Assembly (NCBI GenBank): GCA_041389565.1
Contig: JAWKRP010000009.1
Location: forward strand, 62,001-126,000
Direction: 5' to 3'
DNA from: JACKEQ01 sp041389565
GTDB lineage: Bacteria; Myxococcota_A; UBA796; GCA-2862545
DNA: 64,000 bases
Shown: piece by piece, positions 19,301 through 24,893 of the stretch
Numbering within the stretch: position 1 is the first letter of the stretch
Layout: every line of letters starts with the position of its first letter
Notes under the pieces: model-generated
What the model was told of the DNA's origin: nothing
The model's database searches: none
Seen by the model: the letters and a program-made list of their open reading frames with translations, nothing else
Program-made: the position numbers and the translations under genes

Positions 19301-22019
19301 CGACTACGACGTGCAGCCGGGCTTCGTGAACGACGAGACGGATCCGAACGATTCCGACAGCGACGACGACACCTACGACGACGCGTTCGAAGGGGGTCCC
19401 GGTGGGCGCGACACCGATGGTGACACGCTCATCGACGCCCTCGATCCCGACTCCGACAACGACGGAGAGGACGACGTCGACGAAGCGGGCGAGGGAACCG
19501 ACCCGTACGACCGCGACACCGACGGCGACGGCATCGAAGACGCCGACGAGGTCGACACCGATCCGCTCGACGCCGACACCGACGACGACGGGATCTCCGA
19601 CGGCGACGAGCTGCTCGGCCCCGACGGGCTGCCGGGCACGGGCGACGAGACCGACCCCACGCTGTTCGACACCGACGGCGACGGGCTCGGCGACGGTCTG
19701 GAGCAGGGCGTCACCACGCCGGTGGCCGAAGGCGTGAGCGATGGCCTCGGAATTCCGTTCGCCGGCACCGACACCACGGTGTTCGTGCCCGACTCCGACC
19801 CCGCGAGCACCACGGATCCGAACGACCCCGACTCCGACGACGACGGCCTGTCCGACGCCGAAGAGCTGCTCGGTGGCGACGGAATCCCGGGCTCCGGGGA
19901 CGAGACCCTGCCGATGGACGCCGACTCCGACGACGACGGTCTGTCCGACGGGGACGAGGTCTCCGGGCCGGACGGCTCGCCGGGCACGGGCGACGAGACC
20001 GACCCGAACGATGTCGACACCGACGCCGACGGCGTGCAGGACGGCACCGAGAGCGGCGTCTCCGCGCCCATCCCGGCTGGCGTGACCGATGGCGATGGCC
20101 GCCCGTACGCGGGCACCGACACCACCGTGTTCGTGCCCGACGCCGACCCCGCGAGCACCACCGACCCGCTCGACCCCGACACCGACGGGGACGGACTGTT
20201 CGACGGTGACGAGGATCTGAACGGCGACGGTGCCTGGGCGGGTGACCAGCCCGGCCTCATCGACGACGAGACCGATCCGAACGCAGTCGACACGGACGGC
20301 GATGGCCTCGACGACCTGATCGAAGGCGGCGCGGCCGGTCCCGACAGCGACGGCGACGGCACGATCGACGCGCTCGACCCCGACCTCGGGCCCGACACCG
20401 ACGGCGACGGCATCCCCGATGCGGTCGAAGACTTCATCGGAACCGATCCGAACGATGCCGACACCGACAACGACGGTCTCTCCGACGGCACCGAGCTCGT
20501 CGGCGACGACGGCGTGCCGCTGTCGGGGGACGAGACCTCGCCCATCGACGCCGACACCGACGACGACGGGATCTCCGATGGAGACGAGGTCGCCGGCACC
20601 ACCGACCCCACGAACCCCGACACCGACGGCGACGGCCTGAACGACGGCCTCGAGTCCGGCGTGACGGTGGGCGTCCCCGGTGGCGTGTCCGACGGGAACG
20701 GGATCCCGTACTCCGGCACCGGTCCCGACTGGGTGCCCGACAGCGACCCCACCACGACCACCGATCCGGCGAACCCCGACTCGGATGGCGACGGCTGGAC
20801 CGACGGCCAGGAAGACCTCGACGGCGACGGCGCGTGGGATGGCGACCGCCCCGGCACGCAGGACGACGAGACCGACCCGAACAACCCCGACACCGATGGT
20901 GACGGGCTCGGTGACGCCATCGAGGGCGGCTCGGCCGGCCCCGACAGCGACGGCGACGGGATCATCGACGCGCTCGACCCGTTCGGCACCGACACCGATG
21001 GAGACGGCGTCTCGGACGAGGACGAGGTCATCAACGGCACCGACCCGAACGATCCCGACACCGACGACGACGGCCTCTCCGACGGCCAGGAGCGCGACGG
21101 TGCCGACGGAATCCCCGGATCGGGTGACGAGACCGACCCCGTCGACGCGGACAGCGACGACGACGGCCTCTCCGACGGTGACGAGCTCAGCGGGCCCGAC
21201 GGCATCCCCGGCACGGGCGACGAGACGGACCCGAACAACGCGGACAGCGATGGCGACGGTCTCACCGACGGCCTCGAGCTCGGCGTCACCGAGCCGGTCC
21301 CGGGCGGAACGTCCGACGGCGGCGTGCCATTCACGGGTACCGACCCGTCGTGGACGCCCGACGCCGACCCGTCCACCACCACCGACCCGAACGACGCCGA
21401 CACCGACGGCGACGGCCTGCTCGACGGGGACGAGGATCTGAACGGCAACGGCGCCTTCGACGGCGACCTGCCCGGAACCGCTGACGACGAGACGGATCCG
21501 AACGACGCCGACACCGACGGCGATGGCCTCTCCGACTTCGCGGAAGGGGGAGCGGGGGGCCCCGACAGCGACGGCGACGGCACCATCGATGCGCTCGATC
21601 CCGACATGGGGGCGGTCGACACCGACGGTGACGGCCTCACCGACGACGAGGAAGCCGAGCTCGGCACGGATCCGAACGATCCCGACACCGACGACGACGG
21701 TCTGCTCGACGGCGAAGAGGTGAACATCTACGACACCGACCCGCTCGATCCCGACAGCGACGACGACGGGCTGCTCGACGGTGACGAGGTCGACATCTAC
21801 GGCACGGATCCCAACGATCCGGACTCCGACGATGGTGGCGTCAACGACGGCGACGAGGTCGGTCGCGGTACGGATCCCCTCGATCCCAGCGACGACTTCC
21901 CGTCGGACGTGAGCGGGTCGTTCTACGGCGGCGCATGCACGTGCGCGTCGAACGGCAGTGGGCTCGGCGGTGGCCTCGCGCTGCTCCTCGGGCTGGTCGT
22001 GGTGCGTCGCCGCCGCTGA
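10314..22019 (+). CDS. Giant secreted thrombospondin type 3 repeat protein with DUF4215, lectin-like and Gly-rich domains and a MYXO-CTERM-like tail
   Basis: A 3,901-residue exported surface protein. The start ATG at 10314 follows AAGGGG with good spacing; the longer upstream frame has no such site. A long basic N-region precedes a signal peptide core ending near VNAYA-SP (about residue 65). Domains in order: a beta-rich N-domain (70-230); a Cys-rich DUF4215 motif, C-G-D-G then E-C-D-D-G-N (235-262); a concanavalin/TSP-C-like lectin domain (266-477); two more DUF4215 motifs (481-544); a beta region and a Gly-rich segment (763-1036); then TSP3-type repeats of D-x-D-x-D-G-x-x-D character to about 3,860. 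The C-terminus has a Cys pair (ACTCAS), a hydrophobic helix and RRRR, the pattern of MYXO-CTERM sorting signals. TSP3 loops bind calcium, so the protein should fold and stiffen in Ca2+. I see no lysine in the repeat region. The function (adhesion, matrix or coat) is inference. Confidence 0.93.
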   Translation: MRHGRKARQRAWVRLAGQRVAGSSSSRSWIARSFSGIRASLPSRSAVGMLGVAGLSLMSSVNAYASPIVLNATSCNDCSPTTLTGSFPGGTVSILVQSQGANTDLDVDAPPAQGASTAGSDFDFDAHDFTTTVTYTFSEPVFVNQLSAYDADRSVATFNDAFSVDIGFDTCSGPLLSLPLCNATSASFEPSLLGDDDAFFFDSPTPVTTFTITFDDALGPRGVGLAIDVDVVPECGDGIVNGTDECDDGNDVPGDGCDASCTVETGYYCSVAAELDQGVIQSIGANGNWNVSSPVSATNTQNSEGTVIVTEYEAFAGPFQFSTRPVAGDDDFFGIALGLDSGEFTSANPDFLYIDWKQVNQDFAGAGTTGERGVALNRASGGSLSTTELWAHSGDVTELARGATLGDTGWTANTTYVWDVDYSPNRLVVSINGVVQFDVSPTDVGLATFPAGRVALYNMSQPNTQYTWLSPLGLESTCSSGCGDGFQASDEACDDGNDVDGDGCDATCLPEAPVCGDGFVTGGEECDDGGTDPGDGCSDLCVIEGDFDQCSLGMSDLDVPAGNTVIVNSYWPARGTVTVAAGSNAIPLGVQRGDAAPLQFGDRLLVMQMQGAAVNTSDDTNLNSAFGDGVANPPDTVQLNTGMLNNANFTAGRYEIVTFVGFGPGGTVVVAGEGAGGGLINTYVNDRTVTGNLGFRTFQVVRIPQYLDVTLNAGSQIVALEWDGTSGGVASIDVAGALTFDGGSIRADGAGFRGGQPTTSNDNNQGQDDEPNYPGEGIAGGPALLNDSNNGANGQFLTQPNGYPNAGNANEWGMGAFGNAGGAAWNTYDGGGGGGGNGALGGTGGASGTGGGAVVAGRGGAAGFITAAADRLTMGGGGGGAQGDDNIPTPAAGAGNNGGGVVIIRAYDIQVASSGTISANGHRAGFGFDGNAADYAGLAAAAEGGGGGGAGGAVLIYTGEADLTGLEIEAVGGDGNRSTQSDDGAGGGGAGGIIYLVNVLAGSATADIDGGIGGSALHTGGAGVGGTGGLFEDDAPELPPFDCVFEFDSDGDGLTDDDETNIHNTDPFDADTDDDGLTDGEEVNTTLTDPLDADTDDDGLTDGEELDGVDGIPATGDETDPLDEDSDADGLIDGIEVGDDDAVPAGTSNSGVPYSGTDVPYTGDGDSGATTTDPNDSDSDDDTLLDGAEDLNLDGVWDGDLPGTSNDETDPNDPDSDDDGLDDFAEGGSGGPDADGDGTIDALDPIDQDSDSDGLTDQYEVTVSNTDPFDADTDNDGLNDGVEVNTTLTNPRDADSDDDALSDGEEVLGLDGIASSGDETNPTNPDSDSDNLTDGLEAGRSTPIPGGTSNTGVTFTGTNVASPNYVPDGDAGATTTLPYDSDTDNDGLSDGAEDLNRDGVWAGDRPGTAADEADPNLADTDGDGLNDAAEGGSGGPDTDGDGTIDALDPNNEDTDGDGLTDLDEVNTTNTDPFDADTDNDGLNDGREVNSTLTNPLDADTDDDGLNDGQEVLGLDGVATSGDETDPLDADSDNDGLTDGLEAGRATPVAGGVSDVDAIPYAGTNTASPNYVPDGDAGATTTLPYDSDTDNDGLLDGAEDLNGDGVWAGDQPGTAADEADPNLADTDGDGLNDAAEGGSAGPDTDGDGTIDTLDDTDDTDTDGDGLSDVDETTVTNTDPDDADSDNDGLSDGEEVNTTLTDPLDADTDDDGLSDGEEVAGLDGIPGNTDDTDPLDADSDNDGLQDGLEVGRDTPIPGGVSDGNAVPYVGTDVSVFEPDGDSGATTTLPYDSDSDNDGLSDGAEDLNHDGVWAGDQPGTADDEADPNLADTDGDGQDDFTEGGSGGPDGDGDGIIDALDDMNDGDTDGDGLSDADETNIHGTDPNDADTDGDGLRDGQEVNSTNTDPLDADSDDDGLSDGEEVRGLDGTAGSGDETDPLDTDSDGDGLADGLEAGRDTPIPAGVSDGNATPFEGTDTGVFVPDGDGGATTTLPYDDDSDGDGLTDGAEDLDLDGVWAGDQPGTADDETDPNDADSDDDGVGDLAEGGSAGPDSDGDGTIDALDPDVVIVDSDGDGLSDDDETGVYGTDPNDPDTDGDGLTDDLEVGGPTDALDADTDDDGLSDGAEVFGPDAALGTGDETDPTVFDTDADGLSDGLELGADTPIPAGISDGDGIPYEGTDVSVFTPDTDPASTTDPNDPDSDGDTLLDGEEDLDGDGFYDFDVQPGTANDETDPNNPDSDGDTLDDLFEGGAGGPDSDGDTLIDALDPDSDNDVLDDIDEVAAGTDPYDADTDNDGLTDGEEVAGPDGIPGTGDETDPLDADSDDDGLSDGTEYEVGTDPNDPDSDGDGVEDGVESGITTGIPGGVSDALGIPYAGTGVVFVGDADPTTTTDPTDPDTDNDGLTDGQEDLDGDGLWAGDRPGTANDETDPNDTDTDNDGRSDFAEGGSAGPDTDGDGTIDALDPDADVDSDGDGLTDGTETSIGTDPNDPDTDNDGLSDSEELLGADGIGGSGDETDPLDADSDDDGLSDGDEVLGGTDPNDPDSDADGLQDGTEQGITTGIPDGVSDGDGVPYAGTDPGVFVPDADPSSTTDPLDSDSDSDGLFDGDEDLNGDGAFDGDQPGTVDDETDPNSADTDGDGLDDLIEGGAAGPDTDGDETIDALDTDVGGDTDGDGLPDTVEDLIGTDPNDPDSDDDGLSDGEEVAGPDGMPGTGDETDPLDADSDDDGLSDGDELNGPVQTDPNDFDSDDDGLGDGLEQGVTTGIPDGVTDGDGRPYAGTAPGFEGDADPSSTTDPNDADTDGDTLLDGEEDLNQDGRFDGDQPGTQDDETSPNSPDTDGDGLDDAVEGGAAGPDSDGDGIIDALDPAVVGDDSDGDGLPDDQEVTNGTDPFDADSDDDGLSDGAEFRGPDGFPGTGDETDPTLFDTDGDGLGDGLERGATTPIPGGTAPDGTPFVGTDTAVFVPDADPSSTTDPRNADSDGDSIPDGTEDLNQDGFYDYDVQPGFVNDETDPNDSDSDDDTYDDAFEGGPGGRDTDGDTLIDALDPDSDNDGEDDVDEAGEGTDPYDRDTDGDGIEDADEVDTDPLDADTDDDGISDGDELLGPDGLPGTGDETDPTLFDTDGDGLGDGLEQGVTTPVAEGVSDGLGIPFAGTDTTVFVPDSDPASTTDPNDPDSDDDGLSDAEELLGGDGIPGSGDETLPMDADSDDDGLSDGDEVSGPDGSPGTGDETDPNDVDTDADGVQDGTESGVSAPIPAGVTDGDGRPYAGTDTTVFVPDADPASTTDPLDPDTDGDGLFDGDEDLNGDGAWAGDQPGLIDDETDPNAVDTDGDGLDDLIEGGAAGPDSDGDGTIDALDPDLGPDTDGDGIPDAVEDFIGTDPNDADTDNDGLSDGTELVGDDGVPLSGDETSPIDADTDDDGISDGDEVAGTTDPTNPDTDGDGLNDGLESGVTVGVPGGVSDGNGIPYSGTGPDWVPDSDPTTTTDPANPDSDGDGWTDGQEDLDGDGAWDGDRPGTQDDETDPNNPDTDGDGLGDAIEGGSAGPDSDGDGIIDALDPFGTDTDGDGVSDEDEVINGTDPNDPDTDDDGLSDGQERDGADGIPGSGDETDPVDADSDDDGLSDGDELSGPDGIPGTGDETDPNNADSDGDGLTDGLELGVTEPVPGGTSDGGVPFTGTDPSWTPDADPSTTTDPNDADTDGDGLLDGDEDLNGNGAFDGDLPGTADDETDPNDADTDGDGLSDFAEGGAGGPDSDGDGTIDALDPDMGAVDTDGDGLTDDEEAELGTDPNDPDTDDDGLLDGEEVNIYDTDPLDPDSDDDGLLDGDEVDIYGTDPNDPDSDDGGVNDGDEVGRGTDPLDPSDDFPSDVSGSFYGGACTCASNGSGLGGGLALLLGLVVVRRRR
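13457..21893 (+). repeat. Thirteen tandem TSP3 super-repeats (about 610 bp each) inside the giant gene
   Basis: Each unit of about 203 residues has the same internal order: several short D-x-D-x-D-G calcium loops, a P-I-P-G-G-x-S-D-G phrase, a GATTT or STTDP phrase, an EDLNGDGxWxGDxPGT phrase, and an EGGxxGPDxDGDGxIDALD phrase. The last phrase occurs 13 times, near nt 13987, 14600, 15219, 15829, 16440, 17052, 17640, 18244, 18848, 19390, 20323, 20923 and 21541. Spacing is about 540-620 bp, except for one gap of about 930 bp. The final 90 residues are simple TSP3 loops without the super-repeat phrases. Confidence 0.9.
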
Positions 22020-22043
22020 CCCTCCGAGCTCTCGCAGGGATGA

Positions 22044-22076
22044 CCCGGGCGGCTACCTCCGCCCGGGTTTTCTGTT
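22044..22076 (+). terminator. Intrinsic terminator after the giant gene
   Basis: A perfect 9-bp stem CCCGGGCGG / CCGCCCGGG (22044-22052 and 22059-22067) with a 6-nt loop is followed by TTTTCTGTT. It lies 25 bp after the stop codon and just before the ribosome binding site of the protease gene, so it separates the giant gene from the next operon. Confidence 0.85.
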
Positions 22077-22088
22077 AGGCGGGAGGCG

Positions 22089-24893
22089 ATGCGACTTCTG
22101 ATGTTCGTGTGCGCGGTCTGGTCCGCGTTCCTGTCGACCGCTCGCGCGGAAGACGATGTGGAGAAGACCTGGCAGGCGACGCTCGAGCGTGTCGTGCCGG
22201 CGGTCGTTGCGATCCGGGTGACCGGTACGCGCGACTTCGACACCGAGGATGCGCGCAGCACCGTGGGTACGGGCTTCGTGATCGACGCCGAGAACGGGTG
22301 GATCCTCACGAACCGGCACATGGTGCACGCCGGTCCGGTCGTGGCCGAGGCCATCTTCGAGAACTCGGAGGAGGTCGACCTCACGCCGGTGTACCGCGAT
22401 CCCGTGCACGACTTCGGGTTCTACCGGTTCGATCCGAAGCAGATCCGGCACATGGAGCTCACAGAGCTGAAGCTCGATCCCGAAGGGGCGCGCGTGGGCG
22501 TCGACATCCGGGTGATCGGGAACGATGCCGGCGAGAAGATCTCGATCCTCGACAGCACCCTGGCCCGCGTCGATCGCAACGCTCCAGACTACGGGCCCAA
22601 CACGTTCAACGACTTCAACACCTTCTACATCCAGGCCGCTTCGAACACCTCCGGAGGCTCGAGCGGCTCGCCGGTGGTCGACATCCGGGGGGTGGTGATC
22701 GCGCTGAACGCCGGCGGCAGCACCCGGGCCGCGAGCAGCTTCTACCTGCCGCTGTACCGTGTGGTCCGCGCGTTCGAGTACATCCGGCGCGGAGAGCCCG
22801 TGCCGCGCGGCACCCTGCAGACGCGCTTCGAGTACGAGTACTTCGGAGAGCTCGAGCGACTCGGCTTGAAGCCCGAGACCGAGACGCAGATCCGCAAGGC
22901 GTTCAAGCGTCAGGACGGTGGCCTGGTCGTGCGCCAGGTGTTGCCCCAGGGCCCCGCAGACGGCGCGCTGCTGCCGGGCGACGTGCTGCTGAAGGTCGAC
23001 GGGGAGTGGGTGGTCGACTTCGTGACGCTCGAGTCCCACATCGACGACGCCGTGGGCAAGAAGCTCGTGCTCACCGTGCAGCGCGGGGGCCGTCAGCTCG
23101 ACGTCGACGTCGAGGTGGGCGATCTGCACGCCATCACGCCCGACGAGTACCTCGAGGTCGGGCGGGCGGTGCTCACTCCGCTCTCCTACATGCAGGCCCG
23201 CAACCACGACCTGCCCGTGCGCGGGGTGTACGTGTCGGTCGGCGGGTACTCCTTCTCCACGGCCGGAATCCCCGCGGGTGCCGTGCTGCTGCAGATCGAC
23301 GGGCAGGATGTCTCCACGCTCGCCGAAGCCGAGGCCGCCATCGCGAAGCGGGCCGACGGAGACCGCATGCGCGTGCGGTTCTTCACGATCGTCGACGACG
23401 TGCACCCCTACGAGGCCGTGGTGGTCGTCGATCGCCGGTGGTTCACGATGCAGCGGTGCAAGCGCGACGACTCCACCGGCACGTGGCCGTGCGTGGCCAG
23501 CCCGGAGCCTCCGGCCGAGAGCAGCGATGTGCCCGCACAGAGCCTGATCGTGCCGGTCGCTGAGAAGCCGGCGTCCAAGGTCGTGTCTGCGCTGGTCCGG
23601 GTCGACTTCGACATCCCGTACCCCACAGCCGGCGTGAAAGACCTGAACTACGTGGGGGTCGGCGCGGTCGTCGATGCCGCGAAGGGCCTCGTGCTGGTCG
23701 ATCGCGACACCGTGCCCGTACGGCTCGGCGACCTCATGCTCACCTTCGCCGGAGCGGTCCGGGTGCCCGGAGAGGTCGTGTTCATGCACCCCATGCACGA
23801 CTTCGCCATCATCCGGTACGACACCGCCGCGCTCGGAGACGTGCCGGTCGGCGAGATCGAGCTGCTCGACGTGCCCCTCGAGAAGGGCGACAAGGTGTGG
23901 CTCGTCGGTCTCGACCGCCAGTCCGCCCTCGTGAACCTCCCCACACACATCCAGTCCGCCGAGCCCCTCGAGCTGGGGGTCAGCGGCACCCCCCGGTTCC
24001 GCGACGCGAACGTGAACGCGTACACGACCGAAGACGCCGAGTCGACGCTCGGAGGGGTGCTCACCGACAAGAAGGGTCGCGTGGTCGCGTCGTGGGCGAG
24101 CTTCATCGACCAGGCCGCCGAAGACCGCCAGTTCCGCGGGCTCCCCGTGATGTACACGAAGCCCGTCGTCGACGCCCTGCGCGCCGGTCAGACCGTCGAT
24201 GCCGTCACGATCATGGGGGCCGACCTCGAGCGCCTCACCCTCGATGCCGCCCGCGACCGGGGGCTCTCCGATGCCCGCATCCGTCAGATCCTCCGTGCCG
24301 ACCCCAGCACGCGCACGATGTCGGAGGTCACCCGCATCCACGGCACGGCGCCCGCACGTGAAGCCCTGCGCAACACCGACATCGTGCTCGAGGTGAACGG
24401 GGAGCCCTTCACGTCCATCACGCAGGTCGAGAAGGCCGACGGCCCCATGACGCTCACGGTCCTGCGCGACCGCGAGGAGAAGACCGTCACGTTCGACCCG
24501 CTCCGGGTGGGAGCCACGGGAGTCGACCGCGTCGTGTCGTGGGCCGGGCTCATCGTGCACGAGCCCCACTACGAGGTCGCGGCCCAGCGCGGCATCGACC
24601 CCGAGGGCGTGTACATCGCCTGGCTGTGGTACGGCAGCCCCGGTGCCCGCTACCAGATCCGGCCCACGCGCCGCATCCTGAAGGTCGACGACACGCCGAC
24701 GCCCGACCTCGACGCGTTCCTGGCGGCCGTCCGGGGGCTGTCCGACCGCGAAGCCGTGCGGCTCACCATGAAGGGCCTGAACGGCGCCGAGCAGGTGCAG
24801 ACCCTCAAGATGGACCTGCAGTACTGGCCCACGCAGGTGTTCGAGGTGCAGGAAGGCCGGTGGGAGCGGGTCCAGGTCGAGGGCACCGAGTGA
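22089..24893 (+). CDS. Double-HtrA serine protease with PDZ domains, Nma111/DEG7-like
   Basis: A 934-residue exported protease with a signal peptide ending TARA (residue 20). The first trypsin-like domain is intact: His77 in LTNRHMV, Asp108 in VHDFGF and the nucleophile Ser192 in GSSGSP. A PDZ domain (about 285-360) and a second PDZ-like region (about 385-450) follow. A second HtrA-like domain starts near residue 495. It is degenerate: the His site reads GLVLVDRDTVP, Asp is kept in HDFAII, and the Ser site reads STLGGVL. Two more PDZ-like segments close the protein. This active-plus-inactive duplication, down to the VDRxTVP and LGDxxLTFAG phrases, matches eukaryotic Nma111/DEG7 rather than E. 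coli DegP. It probably acts in the periplasm. GGGAGG precedes the ATG. Its TGA overlaps the GTG of the transporter gene. Confidence 0.88.
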   Translation: MRLLMFVCAVWSAFLSTARAEDDVEKTWQATLERVVPAVVAIRVTGTRDFDTEDARSTVGTGFVIDAENGWILTNRHMVHAGPVVAEAIFENSEEVDLTPVYRDPVHDFGFYRFDPKQIRHMELTELKLDPEGARVGVDIRVIGNDAGEKISILDSTLARVDRNAPDYGPNTFNDFNTFYIQAASNTSGGSSGSPVVDIRGVVIALNAGGSTRAASSFYLPLYRVVRAFEYIRRGEPVPRGTLQTRFEYEYFGELERLGLKPETETQIRKAFKRQDGGLVVRQVLPQGPADGALLPGDVLLKVDGEWVVDFVTLESHIDDAVGKKLVLTVQRGGRQLDVDVEVGDLHAITPDEYLEVGRAVLTPLSYMQARNHDLPVRGVYVSVGGYSFSTAGIPAGAVLLQIDGQDVSTLAEAEAAIAKRADGDRMRVRFFTIVDDVHPYEAVVVVDRRWFTMQRCKRDDSTGTWPCVASPEPPAESSDVPAQSLIVPVAEKPASKVVSALVRVDFDIPYPTAGVKDLNYVGVGAVVDAAKGLVLVDRDTVPVRLGDLMLTFAGAVRVPGEVVFMHPMHDFAIIRYDTAALGDVPVGEIELLDVPLEKGDKVWLVGLDRQSALVNLPTHIQSAEPLELGVSGTPRFRDANVNAYTTEDAESTLGGVLTDKKGRVVASWASFIDQAAEDRQFRGLPVMYTKPVVDALRAGQTVDAVTIMGADLERLTLDAARDRGLSDARIRQILRADPSTRTMSEVTRIHGTAPAREALRNTDIVLEVNGEPFTSITQVEKADGPMTLTVLRDREEKTVTFDPLRVGATGVDRVVSWAGLIVHEPHYEVAAQRGIDPEGVYIAWLWYGSPGARYQIRPTRRILKVDDTPTPDLDAFLAAVRGLSDREAVRLTMKGLNGAEQVQTLKMDLQYWPTQVFEVQEGRWERVQVEGTE

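Noticed and set aside
16500..22019. Ser/Pro-rich minus-strand and Thr/Pro-rich plus-strand frames inside the repeat region
   Set aside because: Alternative frames of the same GAC/GGC-rich repeats; no start signals or recognisable domains.
22053..24569. An 838-codon minus-strand frame opposite the protease
   Set aside because: Antisense shadow of a protein with an intact catalytic triad.
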